Source of the DNA: Candidatus Hydrogenedentota bacterium
GTDB lineage: Bacteria; Hydrogenedentota; Hydrogenedentia; Hydrogenedentales; SLHB01
Assembly (NCBI GenBank): GCA_013359265.1
Contig: JABWCD010000004.1
Location: forward strand, 186,001 to 250,000
Direction of reading: 5' to 3'
DNA length: 64,000 bases
Of the stretch, positions 36,360-44,750 are shown piece by piece (the stretch's first letter is position 1; every line of letters begins with the position of its first letter). Under the pieces are notes generated by a model, which saw only the letters and a program-made list of their open reading frames with translations, did no database searches and was not told the DNA's origin. The translations under genes and the position numbers were made by a program.

Positions 36360-37640
36360 CTACGCCAGCGCGGAGCGGCCCTGGTCCGCGCTCAAACCCT
36401 TGTAATCCTCGTGCTCATATACCAGTAGCGGTTCTTCGCCGTTACGTATGACGCCCGGCGTGATGATGCATTCCTTCACGTCCTTGCGCGACGGGATGTC
36501 GAACATGATGCTCAACATGGCGTCTTCGAGAATGCTGCGCAACCCGCGCGCGCCCGTTTCTTTCTGAATCGCGAGGTCCGCAATCGCCTCGATCGTTTCA
36601 TCCTTAAAGTGGAGCTTGACGTTCTCGAGTTCAAACAGCTTCTGGTATTGACGCAGTATCGCGTTGCGCGGCTCGACCAGTACACGGACGAGGTCGTCGC
36701 GATTGAGTTCGTGTAACGTGGCGATGATGGGGAGGCGGCCGGTGAATTCGGGAATCATTCCGAATTTAATCAGGTCCTCCGGCTCGACCAATTCAAGGTA
36801 TTCGCCGACCTTGCGATCCTTGCGGCTCTGGATGTCGGCGTTGAAGCCAATGACCATTTTGCGCGTGCGCTTCTCGATAATTTTCTCGAGGCCGTTGTAC
36901 GCGCCGCCGCAGATGAAGAGGATGTTGGTCGTGTCAACCTGGATGCATTCCTGCTGCGGGTGTTTGCGTCCGCCCTGGGGCGGCACATTTGCGACGGTGC
37001 CTTCCAAGAGCTTCAGGAGGGCCTGTTGGACACCTTCGCCGGACACGTCGCGCGTGATAGAAGGGCTGTCGCTCTTTCGCGCGATCTTGTCGATTTCGTC
37101 GACATAGACGATGCCGGTCTCGGCGCGGCCCTGATCGAAATCGGCGGCCTGGAGTAATTTGAGAATTACATTCTCAACGTCGTCGCCAACATAACCTGCT
37201 TCGGTAAGGGTGGTGGCGTCAACGACTGCAAACGGCACATCGAGCAGCTTGGCCAAGCTCTGGGCCATGAGGGTCTTGCCGCAGCCGGACGGCCCGATCA
37301 GAAGTACGTTGGATTTCTGTATCTCGACACCGTCGATTTCGCCGCCGGAAGCGATGCGCTTGTAATGGTTATGAACGGCGACGGAGAGGATTCGCTTGGC
37401 CCGTTCCTGCCCAACGACGTATTGGTCGAGGAAATCTTTAATTTCGGCAGGCTTTGGAACGCGCAGGTTCCGTGAAACGCCCTTCCGGGCCCGGTCTTCC
37501 GCAACGATTTCGCCGCAGAGGTTCACGCATTCGTCGCAGATATTCACATCGGGGCCGGCAATGAGCTTGCTGACTTCGTCGTGGCGTTTGCCACAGAACG
37601 AGCAGGTATGCACATCGCCACGGCTGCGCTGAGGGGCCAT
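36360..37640 (-). CDS. clpX: ClpX, AAA+ unfoldase of the ClpXP protease
   Basis: A 426-residue hexameric unfoldase that feeds substrates to ClpP. GGGAGG lies just before ATG 37640. The N-terminal zinc-binding domain has four cysteines (C13, C16, C35, C38). The AAA+ module carries Walker A GPSGCGKT (116-123), Walker [10 protein letters not shown] and the pore loop and sensor regions; IGF loop material that docks ClpP is expected near KMVIGF (MVIGFNAD). The gene has its own promoter, 216 bases downstream of clpP. Confidence 0.97.
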   Translation of the reverse strand: MAPQRSRGDVHTCSFCGKRHDEVSKLIAGPDVNICDECVNLCGEIVAEDRARKGVSRNLRVPKPAEIKDFLDQYVVGQERAKRILSVAVHNHYKRIASGGEIDGVEIQKSNVLLIGPSGCGKTLMAQSLAKLLDVPFAVVDATTLTEAGYVGDDVENVILKLLQAADFDQGRAETGIVYVDEIDKIARKSDSPSITRDVSGEGVQQALLKLLEGTVANVPPQGGRKHPQQECIQVDTTNILFICGGAYNGLEKIIEKRTRKMVIGFNADIQSRKDRKVGEYLELVEPEDLIKFGMIPEFTGRLPIIATLHELNRDDLVRVLVEPRNAILRQYQKLFELENVKLHFKDETIEAIADLAIQKETGARGLRSILEDAMLSIMFDIPSRKDVKECIITPGVIRNGEEPLLVYEHEDYKGLSADQGRSALA

Positions 37641-37675
37641 ACTATCCTCCCTTACGAACGGCCACGTTCGAGGAT

Positions 37676-37705
37676 TTTATAGCAGTTTAAGGAGGGCGTT
37701 GTCAA
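37676..37705 (-). promoter_or_regulatory. Sigma-70-type promoter of clpX
   Basis: On the minus strand a perfect TTGACA (37705-37700) and TATAAA (37681-37676) are separated by 18 bases. The transcript would begin near 37669, 29 bases before the clpX start codon. Confidence 0.75.
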
Positions 37706-37856
37706 CAGTTTTCTCTTCCGCCGACTCCGCGTTTGCAGTCCCTATCCCTATTCTGCCTTCCTCGGTACGTTCCGCGCAAGTTCGCACGGCAAAACTACTT
37801 GATTACTACCATGAATCCGCGCTTTTGCTACGGAGTTGCCCTCGCCTAACCACATA

Positions 37857-38459
37857 CTAACGTTTCAACACTTCGTCAACAATACCGTATGCCCGGGCCT
37901 CGTCGGCCCCCATGAAGAAGTCGCGGTCACTGTCGCGGCGGATAATCTCGATGGGTTGGCCGGTATGGCGCACGAGAATCTCGTCGATCATCTCGCCGAT
38001 GCGCACGATTTCGCGGGCCTGGATTTCGATGTCAGACGCCTGGCCCTGGATACCGCCCATGGGCTGATGGAGGAGGAAGCGCGAGTAGGGGAGGGCGAAG
38101 CGTTTTCCTTTCTTGCCGGCCGCCATCAGTACTGCGCCCATGCTCGCGGCCTGGCCCAGACAGATGGTCGAAACGTCGGGCTTGATGTACTGCATGGTGT
38201 CATAGATGGCCATGCCCGCCGTGACGCTGCCGCCGGGCGAGTTGATGTAGAGTTGGATGTCCTTGTCCGGGTCTTCGGCTTCTAGGAAGAGCATCTGCGC
38301 GATAATGTAATTCGACACGTAATCGTCAATCGGCATGCCCAGAAAAATGATGCGATCGGCGAGCAGGCGCGAGTAGATATCGTAGGGGCGTTCGCCGCGG
38401 CTCGTTTGCTCGTAAATGGTGACGGCGTGGACGTCCAACGGATTACGCATCTGCGTCAT
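37857..38459 (-). CDS. clpP: ClpP, proteolytic subunit of Clp protease
   Basis: A 200-residue tetradecameric serine protease. ATG 38459 overlaps the tig stop by 17 bases and has GAGGAG 7 bases upstream inside tig; ATG 38450 is an alternative. The catalytic triad is complete: Ser106 (GQAASMGA), His131 (LLHQPMGG) and Asp180 (RDSDRDFFM). The [17 protein letters not shown] block and the handle-domain helix are standard. The overlap couples it to tig translation. Confidence 0.97.
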   Translation of the reverse strand: MTQMRNPLDVHAVTIYEQTSRGERPYDIYSRLLADRIIFLGMPIDDYVSNYIIAQMLFLEAEDPDKDIQLYINSPGGSVTAGMAIYDTMQYIKPDVSTICLGQAASMGAVLMAAGKKGKRFALPYSRFLLHQPMGGIQGQASDIEIQAREIVRIGEMIDEILVRHTGQPIEIIRRDSDRDFFMGADEARAYGIVDEVLKR

Positions 38460-39978
38460 TTGCCTGCTCCTCGAGCTCGTCGCGCTCGACTTCCTTGTCC
38501 GTGATCTTCGCGTTTTCCATAACGATTTTGATGGCTTTTTCGCGAAAGATGCGTCCCTCGTAGGTGCCGCGCCTCTGCGATTCCTCGGACATGTACTGCG
38601 AAACCATGTCCGCGCGCATCCCGGTGCGCATGGCGATATCTTCGGCCATGGTCTCGAAATCCTCGTCCGTCACGGTGACGCCTTCGGCGTCCCCGATTTC
38701 GTTCAGGGTGACCATGCGTTTGATCTCGAGTTCCGCCTGCTTCTTGGATTCCGCCATGAGTTCTTCGCGGCGATGCTCGATTTGGTCAACGGGCACGCGC
38801 TGGCGGACGAGTTCGCGCGCACGGTCTTCCATTAGACCACGGGCCACGTCTTCCACCAGCGATTTGGGCAATTCGTACTTGCTGACCGCGATCACCGCGT
38901 CCAGCGCGCGGGCCCTGGCAACACGATCGCTGTGCTCGGCGGAATTGGATGTGAGCTGGTTCTTGATGCGTTCCTTGAGCGCGTCAACGTTTTCCGCTCC
39001 GACCTGCTTGGCGAAATCATCGTTCAAGTCGGGAAGGCTGCGGCGCTTCACCTCCTTCACGTTGATGGTGAATTCCGCTTTCTTGCCGCGCAGGTCCGCG
39101 TTCGGGCTTTCCTCCGGAAGCTTGACTGTGCAGGTCAATTCGTCGCCGGTCTTCGCGCCCTTAAGCGCCTTCTCGAATTCAGGGAAAAACCGCTTCGTGC
39201 CGAGAATGTAGGGATAGTTCTCCGCGCTGCCGCCGGAGAACGCCTCGCCATCGACGGCGCCCTTGAAATCAATGATGACCTGGTCGCCGTCCTTGGCCTT
39301 GGTTTTTGCGTCCGCGGTCTCGAAGGTCGAATAGCGGCCGCGCAACTCGTCCAACGCTTCCTTCACGTCCTTTGCGTCGACGGTGACGACGGGGCGCTCG
39401 ACTTTGACCCCCCGGTACTTGCCCAACTCGACCTTGGGGGAAACCTCGAACTTCAGCGTGAACGCCAGCGGTTCGGACTGTGGTTGCTCGCGCAACGCTT
39501 CGAGTCCGTCGACATCCGGCATCTTGATTGGGGTGAGTTTCTTGTCCTTGACGAGCTTCTGGAAGGCGGCGCTGATGAGCTTGCCGTCCACCTCGGCCTT
39601 GACATGTTTGGCGAACTTGCGCTCGATGAGCGGACGCGGCGCGCGGCCCCGGCGGAAACCGGGCACCTCGGCGCTCTCGCGGATTTCGTTGTACATCGAG
39701 TCCGCCTGCTTCGAGCGGTTCGCGGCGGGCACGAGGACCTTTACCTCATAGGCACACTCGCCTTTGTAGTCCACGTCAAACGTGGGGTCCTCGGCAAACT
39801 CGAACTCTTCCTCGCCGTGATCGTGGTCGTGATCATGGCCGTGGTGGTGATGATGCCCGTGGTCGTGATCATGGTCATGGTCATGATCGTGGTCATGGTC
39901 GTGATCGTGTTCCGCCGTCGCGGTGGCAACGCCGGCTTCTTCTGTCCCGGTCTCTTCGGATTTCTTTTTTCTCGGCAT
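38443..39978 (-). CDS. tig: Trigger factor with N-terminal His-Asp tract
   Basis: A 511-residue ribosome-associated chaperone and prolyl isomerase, starting at ATG 39978 (a TTG lies three codons up). The usual domains follow residue 60: ribosome-binding domain with the [16 protein letters not shown] loop, FKBP-type domain ([20 protein letters not shown]) and the helical chaperone arms. Ahead of this the protein has a lysine/glutamate start and a 32-residue tract (24-55) with 18 His and 11 Asp, a feature absent from standard trigger factors. It would bind divalent metals such as nickel or zinc by analogy with His-rich tails of SlyD; this is inference. The tRNA-Leu gene ends only 22 bases upstream. 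Confidence 0.95.
   Translation of the reverse strand: MPRKKKSEETGTEEAGVATATAEHDHDHDHDHDHDHDHDHGHHHHHGHDHDHDHGEEEFEFAEDPTFDVDYKGECAYEVKVLVPAANRSKQADSMYNEIRESAEVPGFRRGRAPRPLIERKFAKHVKAEVDGKLISAAFQKLVKDKKLTPIKMPDVDGLEALREQPQSEPLAFTLKFEVSPKVELGKYRGVKVERPVVTVDAKDVKEALDELRGRYSTFETADAKTKAKDGDQVIIDFKGAVDGEAFSGGSAENYPYILGTKRFFPEFEKALKGAKTGDELTCTVKLPEESPNADLRGKKAEFTINVKEVKRRSLPDLNDDFAKQVGAENVDALKERIKNQLTSNSAEHSDRVARARALDAVIAVSKYELPKSLVEDVARGLMEDRARELVRQRVPVDQIEHRREELMAESKKQAELEIKRMVTLNEIGDAEGVTVTDEDFETMAEDIAMRTGMRADMVSQYMSEESQRRGTYEGRIFREKAIKIVMENAKITDKEVERDELEEQANDADA
39814..39909 (-). repeat. In-frame CAT/GAT-type codon repeat encoding the His-Asp tract
   Basis: Alternating His and Asp codons in 96 bases with varied third positions (CAT/CAC, GAT/GAC). 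The varied synonymous codons suggest that the tract is under protein-level selection and is not a recent slippage product. Confidence 0.8.
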
Positions 39979-40000
39979 GGATTCCAAATCGCTTCACGGT

Positions 40001-40085
40001 TGGTGGGCGAGGCGGGACTTGAACCCGCACATCTTGCGATACTGGATCCTAAGTCCAGCGCGTCTGCCAATTCCGCCACTCGCCC
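40001..40085 (-). tRNA. tRNA-Leu (anticodon TAG)
   Basis: On the minus strand the acceptor GGGCGAG (from 40085) pairs with CTCGCCC, followed by A and an encoded CCA (to 40001). The anticodon arm CTGGA-CTTAGGA-TCCAG gives anticodon TAG, reading CTA and related Leu codons. A long variable arm typical of class II tRNAs follows, and the T-arm contains GGTTCAAGTCC. It directly precedes tig. Confidence 0.93.
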
Positions 40086-40259
40086 GGAACGCCGTCACCC
40101 AGTTTATTTAGCATTCCGTAACTTTTCAGCAAACACAACACTGCGGCCTGCGAATATGGCAGACTTCGCAGCCCCAAGAGACTGGAACTGTATCACGCGA
40201 AAAGCGGGGAAGTCAAAGCGGGGACGCAAGATACGCCCATAAAAACAGTGGAAAAAAGT

Positions 40260-40336
40260 TGGCGCGCCCGACTGGACTCGAACCAGTGGCCTACGGCTTA
40301 GAAGGCCGTTGCTCTATCCACCTGAGCTACGGGCGC
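40260..40336 (-). tRNA. tRNA-Arg (anticodon TCT)
   Basis: On the minus strand GCGCCCG (from 40336) pairs with CGGGCGC, then G and an encoded CCA (to 40260). The anticodon arm ACGGC-CTTCTAA-GCCGT gives anticodon TCT, reading AGA and AGG. D-arm (GCTCAGGTGGATAGAGC) and T-arm (GGTTCGAGTCC) are standard. It lies 174 bases upstream of tRNA-Leu on the same strand. Confidence 0.95.
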
Positions 40337-40488
40337 GAACGGACGCCGAAAAACGAGATGATGGCAATTGGACGCTGCGCTAGACTTTGCTCGCCGCGGG
40401 GAAGCCGTGTTCGGGCAGTCGTCCGCGAACGATCACTTAACAATACCAGATCGCCCGAAAAGACGCCAAAAGCGAGACAGTTAGCGAA

Positions 40489-41628
40489 CTACTCGATTCG
40501 TTGCGCCTGGCCGGACTCGGCGGCGCGGTAGAGCGCATAGACGGCTTGTAGCACCCGGAGCGATTCGTCCGTGGTGATGGGCGGCGATTCGAGGCCCATG
40601 CTCGCGCGAACGGCGGAGCGGACGAAGACGGCGTAGGGATCGAAGTCCGCGGGATTGTTGAAACTCCTTTCCTGCGGACCGGCGCCGGATTTCGCGGAGT
40701 ACCACTCGACCGTGTGGTCCTTGTCGTTGTCGATTTGCAGCCAGCCGTCCGATCCCCAGACTTTGAGGTGCATCTGATTGCCCTTGTCGAGGTAGTAGCC
40801 CGACGTAAGCGTACCGAACGTGCCGTTGTCGAAGCGCATGGACATCGCGACGGAGTCTTCGATATTGATGGGCTGGCCACCGACGTTTCCGGTGAAACCG
40901 GCGACCTGCTCGACTTTCGCGCCGGTAATGAACATACCGAGGTCAAGCCAGTGCAGGCCGAGCCAGGTGAGGTGCCCGCCGCCGGCTCGCGCCTTATCGG
41001 CCATCCACGACTTGTGGTACGCCTCGCTCGTCAGCCGGGTCTGATCCTGCACAATATGCATCTCGATTCCGTAGACCTTCCCAATCTCGCCGGAGGAGAC
41101 GAGGCGCTTCGCTTCGACGACCTCAGGATTCACGCGGTTGCAAAGGGCGAGCATCAGGTGGAGTCCTTTAGCGTTCGCCTTCGCCGCGAGCTTTGCAAAG
41201 TCCTCCGCGTTGGTGCAGGCCGGTTTCTCCGCCATCACGTGGCCCCCCGCGTCGAGGGCAGCGTCAATGGCGGCGGGTGCGAGTTTGGCTTCCATACTGA
41301 TCAGCGCCAGGCGCGGGCGCTCGTTTGCGAGAAGGTCGTGGTAACTGGCATAGACCTTGGCGAGCTTTTCACCCAGCGTCGCACGCGCTTTTACTTCGTA
41401 TGTGCCGTCGGGATCTGACAAAAGCACGATACCGACTTCCTCAGCCTTTGCCAGGGACTGCAGATAAATCTCGACGTGGGCGCCGCCGGAGTGGGTGATG
41501 AGGGCGACCGTGATCCGCTCGCCGGGAGTTGGCGGCGCAGCAAACGCGATTGAGGCAGCGCCGAAGGCGCTCATTAGCACACGACCGAGAAAGTGGCGCC
41601 GGTCGAACTCGGGTATATCGTCACGCAT
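40489..41628 (-). CDS. Tat-exported Gfo/Idh/MocA family oxidoreductase
   Basis: A 379-residue NAD(P)-dependent oxidoreductase. Starting at ATG 41628, the N-terminus has a twin-arginine-type signal (DRRHFLGRVLMSAFG followed by a hydrophobic stretch ending AFA). The Rossmann domain begins ITVALITHSGGAH, a variant of the usual GxGxxG loop, which may weaken or change cofactor binding. The conserved AEKPAC block holds the family Lys-Pro, and WLGLHWLDLGMFITG corresponds to the substrate His motif. Such exported enzymes are abundant in Planctomycetota and relatives and act on sugars. A small membrane protein gene lies 15 bases upstream on the same strand. Confidence 0.85.
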   Translation of the reverse strand: MRDDIPEFDRRHFLGRVLMSAFGAASIAFAAPPTPGERITVALITHSGGAHVEIYLQSLAKAEEVGIVLLSDPDGTYEVKARATLGEKLAKVYASYHDLLANERPRLALISMEAKLAPAAIDAALDAGGHVMAEKPACTNAEDFAKLAAKANAKGLHLMLALCNRVNPEVVEAKRLVSSGEIGKVYGIEMHIVQDQTRLTSEAYHKSWMADKARAGGGHLTWLGLHWLDLGMFITGAKVEQVAGFTGNVGGQPINIEDSVAMSMRFDNGTFGTLTSGYYLDKGNQMHLKVWGSDGWLQIDNDKDHTVEWYSAKSGAGPQERSFNNPADFDPYAVFVRSAVRASMGLESPPITTDESLRVLQAVYALYRAAESGQAQRIE

Positions 41629-41643
41629 GTCCAAGGCGGGATA

Positions 41644-42093
41644 TCAGGTTGCGAAAAAGCTTCGAATGACGAGCGCTGCCGTGTCTGCAATGGTCAGAAC
41701 CGTTAGCGCGAACAGGGTAACTGAGAGCAAGACGACAGCGGCTTGCGGCAATGTTGTGGATAGGCTTAATACACCAAAAATTACGACCGGCAGCGCGCAT
41801 GCCATTCGCGAATACAGGAATAATTCCGTGGGGTTTGACGATTCGTACGTCTCGGCGTCTTGGCAAAACCAGACGATCAAAAGCGAGAGTGTGGTAATAA
41901 TAGTCCCTGAAATTGCGGCAATTGCGAATTCGTTAACTTGCCCAAGGTTCCAGCCAACGTGCGCGGATGAAACCCACGGTTCAACAACAAGGAATGTAAG
42001 CAATACATCCTGAAAAGCAAAGGAAAGTAGATGGATAGTGTAGCGGAGCTCCGGCCGCATAGGGCCAACACGCCGAATCGCCTTGCTGATCAT
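41644..42093 (-). CDS. Small polytopic membrane protein of unknown function
   Basis: A 149-residue protein with three or four hydrophobic helices: about residues 20-42, 55-77, 95-115 and 120-142. There is no recognised domain or signal peptide, and charged residues are few. It lies between the two Gfo/Idh/MocA genes on the same strand, 15 bases before the next one, so co-transcription is likely. The codon usage looks less GC-biased than its neighbours (many A/T third positions), which may indicate foreign origin. No function is proposed. Confidence 0.6.
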   Translation of the reverse strand: MISKAIRRVGPMRPELRYTIHLLSFAFQDVLLTFLVVEPWVSSAHVGWNLGQVNEFAIAAISGTIITTLSLLIVWFCQDAETYESSNPTELFLYSRMACALPVVIFGVLSLSTTLPQAAVVLLSVTLFALTVLTIADTAALVIRSFFAT

Positions 42094-42164
42094 CTCGACT
42101 GCGTCCTCATCGATTAGCGGTCAGCTACCGCGCGCACACTATTGTACTCGGCGGTGATCCTGTA

Positions 42165-43445
42165 TTACACGATCGGTTCCCACCCCGGCTCGTACTCGCG
42201 CTTCCAATATCTCATCGCGTCGTCGTCGTTGAGAATCGCGCCATTCTTTGGGTCGCAGGTGAGCGCGCGGCCCGTGCGGTGCGCGATGTTGCCGAGATGG
42301 CACATGGTTGTGCTTGGATAGGCATGCTCGATGGCGCAATTCAACAGGGACGGATCGTCTGCACGCACGGCGGCGAGGAAATTGGCGATGTGTTCCGGTT
42401 CCCCGAGCGTGCCTTTCACCTCGCGTACGAGTTTGTCGTTCGCGTCGTAGAGCGTGTAGTCGCCCAAGTCCCCGATCTTGAGCATGCCCTTCTCGCCGTA
42501 GAACGAGACAAAATCGTCCACATGTTGATTGCAGCTATGACCCTGCCACGTGATGAGTTTTTCGTCCGCGTATTCGAAAGCTACGACGTGGGTATCCGGT
42601 GTCTCCTGGTCATCGTCGAAGCAGTACCGTCCGCCGCTCGATGTGACGCGAACGGGAAAATCGACTTGGAGTCCCCAGCGGCACAGGTCGAGCGTGTGGA
42701 CACCGTTGTTGCCGAGTTCGCCGTTTCCCCAGTGCCAATGCCAATGCCAGTTGTAAGGAATGAGATTGTCCTTGTACGGCCGGCGCGGGGCGGGGCCCTG
42801 CCACAGTTCGTAGTCGAGATACGCGGGAACGTCCGCGGGCTTTCCGGTGCCGATCGTGCCACGGCCTCCCCAGAGGTGCGATCGGGACGAGTAGACGCGG
42901 CCCAGTTCGCCGGAGTGTAGCAGTCCGATTGCTTCGCGAACATTCGCGCTGCTGCGGCGCTGCGTGCCGACTTGCACCACGCGATCGTGCTTGCGCGCGG
43001 ATTCGGCCATTGCCTGCGCTTCCCACGGATTATGGCTGCACGGTTTTTCGACGTACACGTGCTTGCCCGCATTGCAGGCGAGAATGGTTGCGGACGCATG
43101 CCAATGGTTGGGCGCCGCGCACACCAGCGCATCGAGTTCCTTGTCGTCGAGCATCTTTCGGAAATCGGCGATAATCTGCGGTTTCGGCGCGCCTTTCTTT
43201 TCGACGGCCGCGCACCCCTGCTCCGCGCGCCGCGTGTCGGTATCGCATACATACCGCACTTCGACATCGGGCTGTTCGGCGAACCCGCATGCAAGCGAAA
43301 GCCCACGCGACAGGCCCATCACGCCCACCACGACACGATTTGACGGCTTGCCTTGCGCGCTCGCCGCGTGCGCGGCGAAGGCAGCGCCCGCGGTCCCGAT
43401 TGCAGCGCGGTCGATGAATTCACGGCGGTCCATCTTCTCGAACAT
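42165..43445 (-). CDS. Tat-exported Gfo/Idh/MocA family oxidoreductase
   Basis: A 426-residue enzyme from ATG 43445, behind GGGAG. The signal DRREFIDRAAIGTAGAAFAA is of the twin-arginine type. The Rossmann domain starts RVVVGVMGLSRGLSLACGFA and contains the family block YVEKPCSHNPWEAQAMAE. The C-terminal region has GNNGVHTLDLCRWGL, where His and Asp lie in the substrate site. A tract NWHWHWHWGNGELG is aromatic-rich and typical of the group of exported family members seen in Planctomycetes. It is not closely similar to the neighbouring gene at 40489, so this is not a recent tandem duplicate. The substrate is presumably a sugar or polyol derivative. Confidence 0.88.
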   Translation of the reverse strand: MFEKMDRREFIDRAAIGTAGAAFAAHAASAQGKPSNRVVVGVMGLSRGLSLACGFAEQPDVEVRYVCDTDTRRAEQGCAAVEKKGAPKPQIIADFRKMLDDKELDALVCAAPNHWHASATILACNAGKHVYVEKPCSHNPWEAQAMAESARKHDRVVQVGTQRRSSANVREAIGLLHSGELGRVYSSRSHLWGGRGTIGTGKPADVPAYLDYELWQGPAPRRPYKDNLIPYNWHWHWHWGNGELGNNGVHTLDLCRWGLQVDFPVRVTSSGGRYCFDDDQETPDTHVVAFEYADEKLITWQGHSCNQHVDDFVSFYGEKGMLKIGDLGDYTLYDANDKLVREVKGTLGEPEHIANFLAAVRADDPSLLNCAIEHAYPSTTMCHLGNIAHRTGRALTCDPKNGAILNDDDAMRYWKREYEPGWEPIV

Positions 43446-43625
43446 GTGCAGCGGACTCCCTTGGCTCGAATCATGCGCCCGCAACCTGATACGGGCACTA
43501 TCGGTGGTGAGCGACCATCGTACCCGCAAGCACACGGGCGCTCAAACTATCGCGTTGTCAATCGGCCGGCGCAGTTTGGTACTATCGCGACCCCAAGCTG
43601 CTTCTAAACTCGGAAGGGTACGACT

Positions 43626-44735
43626 ATGCGCCGCATGCTTCTCGCTTCAGTTGGCCTCGCTGTGCTTCTCGCTGGATGCGCCACGACAAACGAAGGCCCA
43701 ACGTCGATCGGCACCGCCAAAGCGCCTGCCTGGTCGGTGAAGGCGACGCCGCCGGAGATGCAAGTTGCGGTTTCGCCCGCGGGGAAGACGCTGCGTGTGT
43801 TGGGCTCGTCCGGTATTGTATTGGGCGCGAGCGCGGACGCCATCGTGAATGCGAAGTTCCGCAAACCGATCCACGATGCGCTCGAGGGCTACGACGCGGC
43901 CGGGGAATTCAAGAATATCATCAAGGCGAAGCTTGAGTCCGTATTGGGCGCGGAGTTGGCGGAAGTCGCGCCAATGGGATCGACCGCGGGCGCGAAATCG
44001 ACGGACGACGTCATCAAAGCGCGGTATGCCGGCCTTGCAAAGAACGGCCAGGACGCGCTATTGGATTGCGTGGTGCGGTTCGGCGTCTACGGATCGGACG
44101 GCACGCTGGCGACGAAGCTCGATGGGAAATTGGTCACGCTGCCGGACGGCCACTCGCTATGGGACAACACAATCGTCGCGACGACCGAACCGGTGCTCGC
44201 GAATGCGAAACTCGGCGACCCCACCAGCCGCATGGGCGTGAACATTACCAACCCCGAGTTCACGGTCGATGACGAAAAGATGGCGCGCTGGACCGCGGAC
44301 GGCGGGGCAGTGCTGAAGGAGCGGTTCGAGTTGGCCGCGAATGCCGCCGCGTCGGCGATGTTTGTAGACCTCGGACTCGGCGATGACGCGCTGGGGCACT
44401 ACACGCTCGGCGTTTTGTTGATGAACGAGAAAAAACACAAGGAAGCGGCGACGCATTTCGAGCAGGCGCTGCGACTGGATCCAAACCTCATCGACGCGCG
44501 CAACGCGCACGCCGTCAACATGGCGCACTACGGCCAGGTCGATGACGCCATTGGCGTGGCCAAATCGCTGACCGAGTCGAATCCAGACTACGGCCCCGCG
44601 TGGTTCAACCTTGCCTACTGGTACGCAGCGGAGAAGAAGGACGGCGCAACGGCACAACCGGCATACGAAAAAGCGCTGTCGCTGGGCATGCCGAAAGACG
44701 GCAAGATCGAGAAGGCGGTCAATAAGTCATCGTAG
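43626..44735 (+). CDS. Outer-membrane-type lipoprotein with TPR repeats
   Basis: A 369-residue lipoprotein. The signal peptide MRRMLLASVGLAVLLAGC ends in an LLAGC lipobox, with Cys18 as the lipidated residue; ATT follows, so there is no Asp inner-membrane retention signal. The central part (residues 30-235) has alternating beta and helix and no recognised domain. The last 100 residues contain TPR-type repeats (ALGHYTLGVLLMNEKKHKEA then AATHFEQALRLDPNLIDAR, then PAWFNLAYWYAAEKKDG). These suggest a scaffold role at the envelope. The gene is monocistronic and convergent with the YfhO-family gene. Confidence 0.75.
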   Translation: MRRMLLASVGLAVLLAGCATTNEGPTSIGTAKAPAWSVKATPPEMQVAVSPAGKTLRVLGSSGIVLGASADAIVNAKFRKPIHDALEGYDAAGEFKNIIKAKLESVLGAELAEVAPMGSTAGAKSTDDVIKARYAGLAKNGQDALLDCVVRFGVYGSDGTLATKLDGKLVTLPDGHSLWDNTIVATTEPVLANAKLGDPTSRMGVNITNPEFTVDDEKMARWTADGGAVLKERFELAANAAASAMFVDLGLGDDALGHYTLGVLLMNEKKHKEAATHFEQALRLDPNLIDARNAHAVNMAHYGQVDDAIGVAKSLTESNPDYGPAWFNLAYWYAAEKKDGATAQPAYEKALSLGMPKDGKIEKAVNKSS

Positions 44736-44750
44736 CTTGCTTCGCGACGC

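Noticed and set aside
39814-39909. Repetitive CAT/GAT-type tract as a possible CRISPR or tandem repeat array
   Set aside because: There are no spacers; it is the coding repeat of the trigger factor His-Asp tract.
38932-40242. Long plus-strand open frame of 436 codons opposite tig
   Set aside because: It is a shadow of the real tig gene and of the tRNAs; the opposite strand carries all trigger factor domains and no protein family fits the plus frame.
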